64,000 nt of DNA from Tannerellaceae bacterium (GTDB lineage: Bacteria > Bacteroidota > Bacteroidia > Bacteroidales > Tannerellaceae): positions 1 to 64,000 of the forward strand of contig JAIRRS010000006.1 of the NCBI GenBank assembly GCA_031255855.1, read 5' to 3'. Positions 9,529-19,722 of this stretch are shown piece after piece. Position 1 is the stretch's first letter. Every line of letters begins with the position of its first letter. The translations under genes and the position numbers were made by a program. The notes beneath the pieces were generated by a model. It saw only the letters and a program-made list of their open reading frames with translations, was not told the origin of the DNA and did no database searches.

Positions 9529-12435
9529 TTACAATGTTTTTTTAACTTCTATCTCTTCATAGGCTTCTACCATGTCACCTATTTTGATATCATTATATCC
9601 GTTGATATTCAAACCGCACTCGTATCCGAAGGAAACTTCTTTCACGTCTTCTTTGAAGCGTTTCAAAGAACCTAATTCCCCGGAATAAATAACAATACCG
9701 TCACGAATCAAATGTATTTTATTGCTTCGTTTAATCTTACCTTCCTTGACCATACATCCGGCAACCGTACCTACCTTCGTAATCTTGAATACTTCACGTA
9801 CTTCTACCAAAGCAGTCATTTCTTCTTTTACTTCAGGAGCAAGCATACCTTCCATCGCACTCTTCACTTCCTCTATCGCGTCATAAATAATAGAATACTG
9901 ACGGATTTCAACGCCTTCTTTACCGGCTAACCGGCGGGCAGCCTGAGAAGGCCGTACTTGGAAACCAATGATAACCGCATCCGAAGCCGCAGCCAACACA
10001 ACATCTGATTCGGAAACCTGTCCTACCGCCTTATGGATTACATTTACCTGGATTTGTTCCGTAGAAAGACGGATTAAAGAGTCCGACAATGCCTCAACTG
10101 AACCATCTACGTCGCCTTTCACAATCACATTCAACTGTTGGAAATGACCAATGGCGATACGGCGGCCAATATCGTCTAACGTCAACATCTTCTGGGTACG
10201 CAATCCCAATTCACGTTGCAACTGTTCACGACGGCCGGCAATTTCACGAGCTTCCTGATCTGTTTCCAATACATTAAATGTATCGCCTGCCTGCGGAGCG
10301 CCATTCAGTCCTAAAATCAATACCGGCTCGGCAGGTCCTGCCTCATCCTTTCGTTGGTTGCGTTCATTGAACATCGCCTTTATGCGGCCAAAATGAGTCC
10401 CGGCAAGCACAATGTCGCCCGTTTTCAAGGTTCCGTTTTCAACAAGAATCGTAGCTACATATCCCCGTCCTTTATCCAAGGATGATTCAATGATGGAACC
10501 GGTAGCCCTTATCTGCGGATTAGCTTTCAAATCAAGCATGTCTGCTTCAAGTAAAACCTTTTCCAGCAATTCTTCTACACCAATACCTTTTTTGGCCGAA
10601 ATCTCTTGGCTTTGGTATTTACCTCCCCAGTCTTCTACCAGATAATTCATATTGGCAAGTTCTTCTTTTATTTTTTCAGGATTGGCTCCCGGCTTGTCTA
10701 TCTTATTAATGGCAAACACAATAGGCACACCCGCAGCAGAAGCATGGTTTATCGCTTCCACCGTCTGCGGCATCACATTGTCGTCAGCCGCCACAATAAT
10801 AATAGCGATATCCGTCACTTTAGCACCACGTGCACGCATAGCCGTAAACGCCTCGTGACCCGGTGTATCCAAGAATGTAATCCGGCGACCGCTAGGCAAC
10901 TTCACATTATACGCCCCGATATGTTGCGTAATGCCTCCGGCCTCCCCGGCAATTACATTGGCATTACGGATATTATCAAGCAGGGATGTTTTACCATGGT
11001 CTACGTGGCCCATAACTGTAACAATAGGAGGACGGGTAACCCAATCTTCCTCATTGTCTTCTTCGTCAGTTTTAATTGCTTCAACCACTTCCGCGCTTAC
11101 GTATTCCGTTTTGAAACCAAACTCCTCTGCCACAATATTGATTGTTTCAGCATCCAGACGTTGGTTGATTGAGACCATGATACCAATGCTCATACAGGTT
11201 GCAATTACCTGTGTTACCGGAATATTCATCATATTAGCCAAATCGTTTGCCGTAACAAATTCCGTCAGCTTCAATACTTTGCTGTCTTGTTCTTCTTGTG
11301 CCATCAGTTCATGCTCACGCTGCAATGCGGCATCACGTTTGTCTCGGCGGTATTTGGCACCCTTGCTGCTCTTGTTCCCTTTATTGGTCAGGCGGGCAAG
11401 TGTTTCCTTTATTTGTTTTTGAACATCCACTTCGCTCACTTCCGCCTTTACAGGTTTACGTAACTTGCTTTTACGGTCGTCATTCCGATGCGCACGGGTA
11501 TAATTCGTACCAGGCGTATTATTGATGTCTACACGGTCTTTCTTGATACGTTTCCGTTTTTTCTTTCCGTCTTTATCTGCTTCACCTTCAGGCTTGGCTG
11601 TTGCGGCCGGTTTTGTTCCACCATCTTTGTGGGCTCCCTTAAAAGGTTGAGCACCTGTTTGGGACTTGTTGGCATTCAACTTTTCTCGTTTTTCATCCCG
11701 TTCTTTCTTCCGTTCCTCTTTTGTTTTCTTTTTCGGACGGGTAGACTGGTTTATTGCAGAAAGGTCTATCTTACCAGTTACTTTTATATTCGACTTGATT
11801 TTAGGGGTATTCAGACGGAAAGGGGTATTGCTGGACTCTTCTTCTTCCGGTTCCACATCTGTATCTTCATTTACTTCATAATCTTCCACTGTCACTTCTA
11901 CGGCAGTCTGAGGATGGTCTTCTTTTTTCTCTTTCACTATTTCTTCTTTTACTTCTTCCGGAATTTCTTTTTCAATGACAACCGGCTCTTCCCTTTTTTC
12001 TTCTACAGGAACAGGTATTTCTTCCGCTTCTTTTTCCGTTTCCTCAACTACCAACTGTTCCTTTTCCATGGGCGGTTTCACTACCACCTTTTTAGGTTTT
12101 TCCAGTTCTATCTTACCCTTGGTTACAAGTTTAGGAATAAATTCTTCCGGAACCTCGGTTTTAATCTCTTCCGGTTCTATATTTCTTTCTTTTTCTTGCT
12201 TAATTTCTTGCTTTGGCAAAACGATTTCTTTCGCCACGGGTTTCGAAAATAAACGTTCCCGTTCTTGTGGTGACAACTCTTTACCAAATTCCTTTACGAG
12301 CAAAGCAAATTGTTCGTCGTTAATCCTCGTATTGGGGTTACTCTCTACCGTATGGCCGCTTTTTTGAAGAAAATCCACAACCGTGGAAAGTCCCACATTC
12401 AAGTTCCTTATTACTTCTTTTAATTTTATAGGCAT
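9529..12435 (-). CDS. infB: Translation initiation factor IF-2
   Basis: A 968-residue GTPase that places initiator tRNA on the 30S subunit. The N-terminal IF2N-type domain is followed by a long, highly charged Glu/Lys/Val/Pro-rich linker (about residues 60-390) that is low in complexity. The G domain then starts near residue 470 with GHVDHGKTS, followed by DTPGHEAF and NKID, and by domains II-IV. The long acidic/basic linker accounts for the length and is common in Bacteroidota. The gene lies between nusA (24 bases upstream) and cvpA (3 bases downstream). Confidence 0.97.
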   Translation of the reverse strand: MPIKLKEVIRNLNVGLSTVVDFLQKSGHTVESNPNTRINDEQFALLVKEFGKELSPQERERLFSKPVAKEIVLPKQEIKQEKERNIEPEEIKTEVPEEFIPKLVTKGKIELEKPKKVVVKPPMEKEQLVVEETEKEAEEIPVPVEEKREEPVVIEKEIPEEVKEEIVKEKKEDHPQTAVEVTVEDYEVNEDTDVEPEEEESSNTPFRLNTPKIKSNIKVTGKIDLSAINQSTRPKKKTKEERKKERDEKREKLNANKSQTGAQPFKGAHKDGGTKPAATAKPEGEADKDGKKKRKRIKKDRVDINNTPGTNYTRAHRNDDRKSKLRKPVKAEVSEVDVQKQIKETLARLTNKGNKSSKGAKYRRDKRDAALQREHELMAQEEQDSKVLKLTEFVTANDLANMMNIPVTQVIATCMSIGIMVSINQRLDAETINIVAEEFGFKTEYVSAEVVEAIKTDEEDNEEDWVTRPPIVTVMGHVDHGKTSLLDNIRNANVIAGEAGGITQHIGAYNVKLPSGRRITFLDTPGHEAFTAMRARGAKVTDIAIIIVAADDNVMPQTVEAINHASAAGVPIVFAINKIDKPGANPEKIKEELANMNYLVEDWGGKYQSQEISAKKGIGVEELLEKVLLEADMLDLKANPQIRATGSIIESSLDKGRGYVATILVENGTLKTGDIVLAGTHFGRIKAMFNERNQRKDEAGPAEPVLILGLNGAPQAGDTFNVLETDQEAREIAGRREQLQRELGLRTQKMLTLDDIGRRIAIGHFQQLNVIVKGDVDGSVEALSDSLIRLSTEQIQVNVIHKAVGQVSESDVVLAAASDAVIIGFQVRPSQAARRLAGKEGVEIRQYSIIYDAIEEVKSAMEGMLAPEVKEEMTALVEVREVFKITKVGTVAGCMVKEGKIKRSNKIHLIRDGIVIYSGELGSLKRFKEDVKEVSFGYECGLNINGYNDIKIGDMVEAYEEIEVKKTL

Positions 12436-12459
12436 ATCTAACTTTGTCGTAATACTTTT

Positions 12460-13731
12460 TTAGTCATTCTTCTCATCTTCATCTTCGAATTCGGCAGATA
12501 ATATCGCCAACACCTCATCTACTGTCTGTTCCTCAAGGTCTGCCCGTTCGATAATTTCCTCACGGCTCAGGGCCAACACATTCTTAGCGGTATAGCAACC
12601 TATATTCTTTAATGCGTCGATCACCCAGCTATCGATTTCGTCAGAGAATTCATCCAGATAGATATCCTCTTCATCGGCTCCGTCAATATCGCGGAATACA
12701 TCTATGGCGTATTCCGTCAGCATACAGGCCAGTTTGATGTTCAATCCTCCCTTACCGATTGCCAACGAAACCTCTTCAGGACGAAGATACACTTCCGCTT
12801 TATGCTCTTCTTCGTTCACCCGTATAGAAGAAATCTTCGCCGGACTTAATGAACGCTGTATAAATAATGCCACATTTGTCGTATAATTAATGACGTCAAT
12901 ATTTTCATTCCTCAACTCACGTACAATGCCATGTATACGGGAACCTTTCATCCCCACGCAGGCTCCCACAGGATCAATCCTGTCGTCGTATGATTCAACA
13001 GCCACTTTTGCCCGCTCACCCGGAATACGCGCGATTGCCTTGATCGTAATCAGCCCGTCATGGATTTCGGGAACTTCCAATTCAAACAATCGTTGCAAGA
13101 ATACTTTATCCGTACGCGAAAGGATAATTTTCGGATTGTTGTTTATGTTGTCTACCCGTTGGATGATTGCCCTTACTGTTTCGCCCTTACGATAGAAGTC
13201 TGTCGGGATTTGCTCCGATTTCGGAAGTAATAATTCATTACCCTCGTCGTCCAACAGCAATATCTCCTTCTTCCAAACCTGGTAAACGTCGGCGGCAATT
13301 ATATGGCCGACTTTTTCTTTATATTTCGTATATAAACTGTCTTTTTGCAGTTCAAGTATTTTCGATGCCAATGTCTGCCGAAGATTCAGGATCGCACGCC
13401 GACCGAATTTGGCAAAATGCACCTCGTCCGTGATTTCTTCGCCAATTTCACTATCCGGGTCTATTTTACGGGCCTCTGTTAATGTAACCTGCAAATTCGT
13501 ATCTTCCAATTCATCATCAGCCACAGCCACACGGTTCCTCCAGATTTCGAAATCGCCTTTTTCAGGATTGATAATCACGTCATAGTTCTCATCTGTACCA
13601 AACATCTTAGCGATAACGTTGCGGAATGATTCTTCCAAAACGCTTATCATCGTTTCTTTATCTATATTTTTCAATTCCTTGAACTCCGCAAGGGTGTCGA
13701 TCATACTGACAACTTCCTCTTTCTTGGCCAT
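12460..13731 (-). CDS. nusA: Transcription termination/antitermination protein NusA
   Basis: A 423-residue RNA polymerase-binding elongation factor. The N-terminal NusA domain (residues 1-130) is followed by an S1 domain (about 135-205), then two KH domains holding GACVGMKGSRI and AIGKGGLNIKLA. The C-terminal end is acidic, closing with EFEDEDEKND, and includes a helical repeat resembling the NusA acidic repeat (DEVLAILSAEF). It is in the classic rimP-nusA-infB order, 13 bases after rimP. Confidence 0.96.
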   Translation of the reverse strand: MAKKEEVVSMIDTLAEFKELKNIDKETMISVLEESFRNVIAKMFGTDENYDVIINPEKGDFEIWRNRVAVADDELEDTNLQVTLTEARKIDPDSEIGEEITDEVHFAKFGRRAILNLRQTLASKILELQKDSLYTKYKEKVGHIIAADVYQVWKKEILLLDDEGNELLLPKSEQIPTDFYRKGETVRAIIQRVDNINNNPKIILSRTDKVFLQRLFELEVPEIHDGLITIKAIARIPGERAKVAVESYDDRIDPVGACVGMKGSRIHGIVRELRNENIDVINYTTNVALFIQRSLSPAKISSIRVNEEEHKAEVYLRPEEVSLAIGKGGLNIKLACMLTEYAIDVFRDIDGADEEDIYLDEFSDEIDSWVIDALKNIGCYTAKNVLALSREEIIERADLEEQTVDEVLAILSAEFEDEDEKND

Positions 13732-13744
13732 ATTTTTCTCTTTC

Positions 13745-14212
13745 TTACTTGAATCTTATTAAGTACTTTGTATATTTTATCTCATCGTATGTATACGATT
13801 GATCTTCTTCCACGGTCACTTTCCGTTTCGCTCCTTCAGGCTTTACCTGTTTCTCTATAGTAACCGTAAAACTTTTTTCATCGGCGGCTTTCAAAATTCC
13901 TGTGAGTTTCACTCCGCTTTTCAACAACACTTCCACTTCATTCCCAATATTCTTGCGATATTGCCGAAGCACCTTGAACGGCGACGTAATCCCGGCAGAG
14001 CCTACTTCCAATTCAAAATCTTCCGACTCTCTGTCGAATTGGGACTCGATATAACGACTCAGCTCCACACAATCGTCAATCCCCACAGCATTATCATTGT
14101 CAATCTCCACAATGATAAGGTTCCCGGGCTTTACATTCACATCTACCAAGTAATTATCCGACAAAGCCAGTTTGTCTTCAACAAGCCGGACTATTTTCTC
14201 CCGTTCAATCAT
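13745..14212 (-). CDS. rimP: Ribosome maturation factor RimP
   Basis: A 155-residue protein needed for 30S subunit maturation. It shows the family's N-terminal domain (VDVNVKPGNLIIVEIDNDN, then DCVELSRYIE and the conserved ELEVGSAGI segment) and a C-terminal SH3-like barrel. I chose the ATG at 14212 (MIEREKIV); an in-frame TTG at 14218 is less likely. It is the first gene of the apparent rimP-nusA-infB-cvpA-suf operon, and a consensus promoter lies about 70 bases upstream. Confidence 0.93.
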   Translation of the reverse strand: MIEREKIVRLVEDKLALSDNYLVDVNVKPGNLIIVEIDNDNAVGIDDCVELSRYIESQFDRESEDFELEVGSAGITSPFKVLRQYRKNIGNEVEVLLKSGVKLTGILKAADEKSFTVTIEKQVKPEGAKRKVTVEEDQSYTYDEIKYTKYLIRFK

Positions 14213-14234
14213 ACACAAATTTATTTAGAACAAA

Positions 14235-14259
14235 AGGAGGGGACTCCCCGCCCCCTCCT
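14235..14259 (-). promoter_or_regulatory. G+C-rich hairpin in the rimP 5' leader
   Basis: The arms AGGAGGGG and CCCCTCCT (8 bp) enclose a short loop in the transcribed leader between the rimP promoter and its start codon. On the mRNA the hairpin ends about 22 bases before the ATG. It could be a stabilising or translation-control element for the operon. It could also be a bystander terminator for the upstream minus-strand genes, although no U-tract is evident. Confidence 0.4.
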
Positions 14260-14279
14260 CATCGTCTCTTAATCGGCTG

Positions 14280-14310
14280 CAAATATACAAATAATCAATC
14301 ATATTACAAA
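14280..14310 (-). promoter_or_regulatory. Consensus promoter for rimP operon
   Basis: On the minus strand TTTG (14307-14310) and TATATTTG (14280-14287) are separated by exactly 19 bases, matching the Bacteroidota primary sigma consensus. The start site would fall near 14275, giving a leader of about 60 bases that contains the G+C-rich hairpin. Confidence 0.7.
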
Positions 14311-14362
14311 ACAATCTGATTCCTATTTATTTCCAAATAAATAAAAATAGACACTATTTTGT

Positions 14363-15889
14363 TCATCGCGTCTTCATCTGCGGATAAGTGATGAATACCA
14401 CTTGTTCTGCTTCCCCATTCAGGGCAACGTCTTGTATGGCATAGGGACTTACGGTTACTTCGCCGTTTACCAATTCGGGAAGGTTGTAGGAATAGAGGAA
14501 GTAATCATACATGTCGGGGTTCTCCTGTGGCAACATGAATGGTTTGGAAGGATTTCCCTGTTCGTCAATATGGGCAATGTAGGGCAAAGTATACACACCG
14601 TTATCCCGGCGGCTGCTCACCACGGTCCAACGGCTATTTGTACTCCATGAATGATAACTTTCCGTATCGTCGCTGTTAACAACCGACATATCTATTTGCT
14701 GATTGCTTTTCAGGTCTATCATCCGTATCTCGGCATCTTTATGCCAGATAGGAAACTGCCCGTAAGCCGTTTCGGTATACATAAGGAAGCGCCCGTCGGG
14801 AGATATGCGCGGGAAAGAGGCGCTGTGAATGTCGCCACAAACCACCGTATCAACCAGAGAACCAATCCGCCCCTTATCCACGTCAAACGCTACGCGGCAA
14901 ATGGCATACCGGATACTATCATAACTCGCGGGCATTGCCAGAGCCGGAGCCACACAATAATAAAGCCATTCGCCGCCGGGCGAAAACGAAGGAAATGTTT
15001 CGTAAGCGTCTTTCGTGATAACAGAAGCGGCAGACAAGATAGCCTTCTTTTCCACATCGTAGACTACAACATCCGACTCAAGGTCGAACACTTCCATCTT
15101 CTTTCCCTTTACCGCATGGAAAAACTGCTTAATATCATTCACAGATGTAGCGATATACTTCCCGGAAGGATGCCAGTAAGGATACGTCAGGTTACTGATT
15201 GTCTGGTCTGTTTTTGTACTCAATTTTTGCACATTGCCGTCAGATACAATATACGTCCCTCCGTTAGCCGCACGCATATGAAACATCATCCGGCCTGGAT
15301 CCCCGCCACAAAAGGCATGGCAATTCATGCAGTTATAACCCACCATATCATTCTTTATAACAGGTTTTTCTTCAAAAGATTCCAAATCGCGCTGGTAAAT
15401 ACCGACGATATGCCATTTTTCATAGCCGGGCTCTATCAACCGATAAACCAGGTGAGAGTCAATCGAATCGCGGCTCACATACATCTTAAATGGCTGCCAG
15501 GCATTCCAACCACTCCCTGTCGATTGAGTGAAAACGTTTACCGAAATAGATTTCCCCACATTCCCGGCAAGCAGCTTTTTCCATGCCTTGGGCCTGATAC
15601 GAATACTGTTTCCGCCCGCATACTCAAGCACATCCCCATTCTCCCCTTCCAGGGAAATATAACATCTCCGCATATCTTCCTCTTCCACTCTAAAGTTTAG
15701 CGGAGCAATATTTACCGGAATAGTCACTTCCCTGTAATCAGGGAAAATAACCGGCCGTTCGCCAACCAACACGGCATCAACCGGTTTCCGGCTACAACCC
15801 GAAAGCCCAAAAGACAACACTCCCAGACTAATCGCTACCATCACAAAAACAGTGTTGCAAACAACACCTCTCTTCCTTTCATTCTTCAT
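14363..15889 (-). CDS. TolB-like beta-propeller lipoprotein with a CxxCH haem-type motif
   Basis: A 508-residue exported protein. The N terminus has a signal peptide with lipobox LSGC (Cys32), so it is probably membrane-anchored. A beta-sandwich-like region is followed near residue 180 by CMNCHAFC, a CxxCH motif that could bind haem c. Next come WD40/PD40-like repeats of TolB type (WHPSGKYIATS, FPSFSPGGEWLYY, SFPRISPDGRFLMYT). Its start overlaps the end of the membrane-protein gene by 4 bases (ATGA). A Bacteroidota-specific role in the envelope is likely, and whether haem is attached is inference. No cytochrome c maturation genes are in the window. Confidence 0.75.
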   Translation of the reverse strand: MKNERKRGVVCNTVFVMVAISLGVLSFGLSGCSRKPVDAVLVGERPVIFPDYREVTIPVNIAPLNFRVEEEDMRRCYISLEGENGDVLEYAGGNSIRIRPKAWKKLLAGNVGKSISVNVFTQSTGSGWNAWQPFKMYVSRDSIDSHLVYRLIEPGYEKWHIVGIYQRDLESFEEKPVIKNDMVGYNCMNCHAFCGGDPGRMMFHMRAANGGTYIVSDGNVQKLSTKTDQTISNLTYPYWHPSGKYIATSVNDIKQFFHAVKGKKMEVFDLESDVVVYDVEKKAILSAASVITKDAYETFPSFSPGGEWLYYCVAPALAMPASYDSIRYAICRVAFDVDKGRIGSLVDTVVCGDIHSASFPRISPDGRFLMYTETAYGQFPIWHKDAEIRMIDLKSNQQIDMSVVNSDDTESYHSWSTNSRWTVVSSRRDNGVYTLPYIAHIDEQGNPSKPFMLPQENPDMYDYFLYSYNLPELVNGEVTVSPYAIQDVALNGEAEQVVFITYPQMKTR

Positions 15890-17649
15890 CGGTTCGGCCT
15901 TTTAGGAGGTTGTACAAATTGTGCATAATAGTAATACGTATCGCCATACTGCTTGGCAAGCAAAGCAGGAGACAGCGTCCGGTGTTGCGACAAATAACCC
16001 TGAAACCGCTGATACACCTCAGGATCGATTCCAAAAGACGCGAACGCCTCCGGATTCTTTTCCATAGCCGCATAGAAAATACAAATAGCCTCCTGATAAA
16101 GAACAGGAAATCGCTCACCCCGTTCTTTCATCTGGTTCATATAATACATAAAAGCTCCTAAATCTTTATATATAAGTAAATAACCCATTCCATATTCAAA
16201 CGCGCGCCTATTATCGGGATGATCGTCAATCAAAAAGGCAAGCGCGCTGGGAAGCGCAATAGTAACATCATGCGCATTATCAGTCACAGGACTGTATCTC
16301 CGCTTCTCCACAATCCAATCCGCACCGGCCGCCTTCTCAGGATTAAAAAATGCCCGCTGTTCCTTTGCCCAGGAACGGTAAAAAAGTGTCTTCTCTAAAA
16401 TCTTGATATATTTCCCGGCCGCTTCATATTCTTCATTCACCAGGCAAGCCTCTACCAAACGTTTCATCAGCCGAGGTTGCACACATCGCTCGGAACTTAG
16501 CACGCCAACAAACGCGAAACGCTGAGCTGCATTAATATGATTAACCAGCCACGACACCTCCGAAGCCTCAATCAGTCCCAGGCGTGTCTTAGGATCATGT
16601 GGGATAAACCCCTCCTCCCCCACCTGCGGATAACGCATCAACGCCTCATTCAATCGCCCTTCGTGCCCATACGCCAGATTAACATACACCAGTGCGTCCT
16701 TATCCCTCGCCGGATGCTCTCCGGCATGCCTCACAATCCGGTCCCATTGCTGCTGCCTCGCATACCAATCATACCGGTAAGCCTGCTCCAACGGATGCCG
16801 TTTGTAAACAATAAATCCCCCCATAACAATAAGCAAAAGAAGCAACAAAACAACAAAATCCACTCCCTCCTTCTTAAACAAACGCCCTCGCTTCCGGAGA
16901 GCATAAGCCGCCAAAGCCATCAAGGGAAACGAACACCAGATATACCAAAACGAAGCCGGCAAAGGATATTCCGGATGATACAAATGCTTACTGAAAAAAG
17001 CCTCGCGTACCGGTATCACATAAATAGTCCGCATCGCTATCACCGGCAAAACAACCGCCCACGTGAGCATACCCGCAACAACCCCAAAACGCCTCCCGGA
17101 TCTACCCACGCAAAACTCATACACCCCAATCAACACAGCAGCCAGCAAATGCGCCGGGGCAGCCACCAGATAAACAACCAAAACAATCAAAACACCCACC
17201 ACACAACGCGGCGCCCAACGCCCGCAATACGAATAAACCACAGCAGAAAGCACTCCAAAAAAAACCGCTAGCACAGACGCCACTGACTCAACAGGATACA
17301 ACCAAAAAAGAAAAACCGGCAACACCGCCACCACCACGGGAACCTGAATCCCGCACCGCCGCAAAAACAACCCAAACAATCCCCCAATGCCACTCAAAAA
17401 GAGAGCCAGGAAAACCGCCGCAAAAAACGGAAAACAAAAAAACTGGGTAACAAAAGAAGTTATATACTCAGTAACACCCCCCGGTTGCCGCAACAACCCG
17501 ATAAAATAATCACCCGTCAACAAAAACAAACTATACTGCTCCATAAACCGGTACCAATACCGATAATTAAGCTCGAAAAAAAGAAAGCAGCCAACTGCGA
17601 AAAAAAGCAACAACCACCCGTTGCCAGTTAACAAACGCCTGATGAACAT
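15886..17649 (-). CDS. Polytopic membrane protein (DUF6057-like) with soluble C-terminal half
   Basis: A 587-residue protein. Roughly residues 1-295 hold eight or more hydrophobic membrane segments rich in Leu, Val and Phe. The C-terminal part is soluble and helical, with TPR-like spacing (YVNLAYGHEGRLNEALMRYP; VEACLVNEEYEAAGKYIKIL). It resembles the Bacteroidales family I know as DUF6057, a name given from memory. It forms an operon with the TPR gene upstream (33 bases) and the CxxCH propeller lipoprotein downstream (4-base overlap), so the three may act as one envelope complex. No catalytic motif was found. Codon use is shaped by the strong local strand bias. Confidence 0.7.
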   Translation of the reverse strand: MFIRRLLTGNGWLLLFFAVGCFLFFELNYRYWYRFMEQYSLFLLTGDYFIGLLRQPGGVTEYITSFVTQFFCFPFFAAVFLALFLSGIGGLFGLFLRRCGIQVPVVVAVLPVFLFWLYPVESVASVLAVFFGVLSAVVYSYCGRWAPRCVVGVLIVLVVYLVAAPAHLLAAVLIGVYEFCVGRSGRRFGVVAGMLTWAVVLPVIAMRTIYVIPVREAFFSKHLYHPEYPLPASFWYIWCSFPLMALAAYALRKRGRLFKKEGVDFVVLLLLLLIVMGGFIVYKRHPLEQAYRYDWYARQQQWDRIVRHAGEHPARDKDALVYVNLAYGHEGRLNEALMRYPQVGEEGFIPHDPKTRLGLIEASEVSWLVNHINAAQRFAFVGVLSSERCVQPRLMKRLVEACLVNEEYEAAGKYIKILEKTLFYRSWAKEQRAFFNPEKAAGADWIVEKRRYSPVTDNAHDVTIALPSALAFLIDDHPDNRRAFEYGMGYLLIYKDLGAFMYYMNQMKERGERFPVLYQEAICIFYAAMEKNPEAFASFGIDPEVYQRFQGYLSQHRTLSPALLAKQYGDTYYYYAQFVQPPKRPNR

Positions 17650-17682
17650 AATAAAAAAATCTTTCCCGCAAAAATAAACAAA

Positions 17683-18528
17683 TTACCTGGTCATCAGCAA
17701 CAACCCCTCTATAATTTCAGCATCATAACCCAATTCTCCAGCTTTCAGAAAATCCTTCCTGGCAGGTTCACGCTCATAAAGAGCCAATTTCACCTTCCCC
17801 CTCAACACATACATCCCCGCATCCGGCTCAGTCTCCGCAAACACCCGGCTAATATCCGCCATCGCGCGCGCATTCTTCCCCATCCTAAAATAAAGATCAG
17901 CCCTCCCCTCATACAAAGTCCAATCACGCGGAAGCCTATCAATCAAATAATTATAAATACGCTCACTCATATCATAATTCCCCCGCGCCTTCTCCAGCAG
18001 AGCATGCCCAAGGCGCCCGCGAACCGACTCAGCATCCAACTCCAGCAACCTCTCAAAATCAGCCTCGGCACGCATAAAATCCCCCATCCGCAAATAAAGA
18101 ATCCCCCGGCTATAAAAAGCCTCCTTATCAAGAGGACTATTCGCCAGCAAAAGCGAATAATCAGCAATCGCCTTCTCCGTTTCTCCCATCTCGGCATACA
18201 ACGAAGCACGATTATCCAAAACAACCACATCATCCGGCCGGCGCCCCAGCGCAGCAGTATACGAAACAACTGCCTCCTCCAACTTACCCTGCCGTCGCTG
18301 AACCGTCCCAAGATTCGTCAACAAAGCATAATTATTCGGGTTACCAGGCTCCAATCGCATCGCCCCGCAAAGACACTCCTCTGCGGCAAGTAACTCCCCC
18401 CGCTCCAAAAACTCATAACTCTTCACAATATACCCCTCATATGTCTGGCTCCACGCCACGCCAGCCCCACACAACAGGAACACAAACACAAGTCCCTCAA
18501 ACATTCCATATCCAAACCGTCCAAACAT
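17683..18528 (-). CDS. Exported tetratricopeptide-repeat protein
   Basis: A 281-residue protein with a signal peptide (LVFVFLLCGAGVAWSQ, cleaved after about residue 27). About six tetratricopeptide repeats follow, each with the expected small/large residue pattern, such as YALLTNLGTVQRRQGKLEEA and EAFYSRGILYLRMGDFMRA. TPRs mediate protein-protein contacts, here presumably in the periplasm. It is the first gene of the three-gene operon with the DUF6057-like membrane protein and the propeller lipoprotein. No enzymatic motif was found. The coding strand is markedly G+T-rich. Confidence 0.8.
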   Translation of the reverse strand: MFGRFGYGMFEGLVFVFLLCGAGVAWSQTYEGYIVKSYEFLERGELLAAEECLCGAMRLEPGNPNNYALLTNLGTVQRRQGKLEEAVVSYTAALGRRPDDVVVLDNRASLYAEMGETEKAIADYSLLLANSPLDKEAFYSRGILYLRMGDFMRAEADFERLLELDAESVRGRLGHALLEKARGNYDMSERIYNYLIDRLPRDWTLYEGRADLYFRMGKNARAMADISRVFAETEPDAGMYVLRGKVKLALYEREPARKDFLKAGELGYDAEIIEGLLLMTR

Positions 18529-18717
18529 AAAGCAAAACTACAAATAGTTAACATCCGTTCCACACCCATTGACAATTATTTATACCCCCCTAACGATTAT
18601 TAGGAACTCCCCGCCCAACACACACCCCGCCCCGCAGACGTCCAAAAAAAACAATCCTTAAGTATAAATAATTAATTATTCCTACCTTTACACCCAATTA
18701 AAAAATAAATTTGATTT

Positions 18718-19704
18718 ATGGAAACAGTACTAAGCGGCATCAGGCCAACCGGCAATCTGCATCTGGGAAACTACTTCGGCGCAGTCCAAGCATTTGTCAA
18801 ACTACAACATGAATACAACTGCCTCTTCTTCATTGCCGACTGGCACTCGCTCACCACACATCCAAAACCAGACAACATCCGCAACAGCGCGAAAATAATC
18901 TTGTCCGAATACCTCGCCTGCGGCATCGACCCGGAAAAAGCAACCATCTACATACAAAGCGACGTACGGGAAGTAGCAGAACTATACCTATACCTGAACA
19001 TGAATGCCTACCTGGGCGAACTCGAACGAGTCACCTCCTTCAAAGACAAAGTCCGCACACAACCCGACAACGTCAATGCAGGACTCCTCACCTACCCCTC
19101 CCTGATGGCAGCCGACATCATCATCCACAAAGCCCACAAAGTACCCGTAGGAAAAGACCAGGAACAAAACATGGAAATGGCAAGAAAGTTCGCCCGCCGC
19201 TTCAACACAATCTACGGCGTAGAATACTTCACCGAACCACAATCCTTCCACCTGGCAGGCAAAGCAATGAAAGTACCCGGACTCGACGGCAGCGGCAAAA
19301 TGGGTAAAAGCGAAGGCAATGCCATCTACCTGATCGACGACGAAAAAACAATAAAAAAGAAAGTAATGAAAGCCGTTACCGACTCAGGACCCACCGAACC
19401 CAACAGCGAAAAACCGGAAGCAATCGCCAATCTCTTCACACTACTCGAAATCGTCTCCGCAGAAGACACATACAACTACTTCAACGAAAAATACAACCAA
19501 TGTCAAATCCGCTACGGCGACCTAAAAAAACAACTCGCGGAAGACATTAACACCTTCTGCGCCCCCATCCGCGAACGCATCATTGAATTATCCTCCGACG
19601 ACAACTACATAAAGAAAGTAGCTGAGCTAGGAGCTGGAAAAGCACGCGAAAGCGCCTCAAAAACGCTCAGGGAAGTCCGCGAAATCATCGGCTTCAAACC
19701 TTGA
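18718..19704 (+). CDS. trpS: Tryptophanyl-tRNA synthetase
   Basis: A 328-residue class I synthetase charging tRNA-Trp. The HIGH-type motif appears as TGNLHLGN at residues 11-18, and the KMSKS loop as KMGKS at 194-198. The family's DxxQ region (VGKDQEQNMEMAR) is near 144-156. The length is normal. The coding strand is unusually rich in A and C, the opposite orientation relative to genes on its left that share the same strand bias. A TACCTTTA seven-of-eight match to the -7 consensus lies at 18683-18690 upstream. Confidence 0.97.
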   Translation: METVLSGIRPTGNLHLGNYFGAVQAFVKLQHEYNCLFFIADWHSLTTHPKPDNIRNSAKIILSEYLACGIDPEKATIYIQSDVREVAELYLYLNMNAYLGELERVTSFKDKVRTQPDNVNAGLLTYPSLMAADIIIHKAHKVPVGKDQEQNMEMARKFARRFNTIYGVEYFTEPQSFHLAGKAMKVPGLDGSGKMGKSEGNAIYLIDDEKTIKKKVMKAVTDSGPTEPNSEKPEAIANLFTLLEIVSAEDTYNYFNEKYNQCQIRYGDLKKQLAEDINTFCAPIRERIIELSSDDNYIKKVAELGAGKARESASKTLREVREIIGFKP

Positions 19705-19722
19705 AATAAAAACCGGCAACCC

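Noticed and set aside
11488..12252. Long plus-strand frames (up to 254 codons) opposite infB
   Set aside because: They mirror the Glu/Lys-rich linker of IF-2, giving Phe/Arg/Ser-rich low-complexity translations; no start context or motif supports them.
14651..15700. 349-codon plus-strand frame opposite the propeller lipoprotein
   Set aside because: It is antisense to a gene with clear signal peptide, CxxCH and PD40 repeats, and shows no recognisable domain.
16537..17271. 244-codon plus-strand frame opposite the DUF6057-like gene
   Set aside because: Its openness follows from the local A+C bias, which makes stop codons rare; the translation is Gln/His/Asn/Pro-rich noise.
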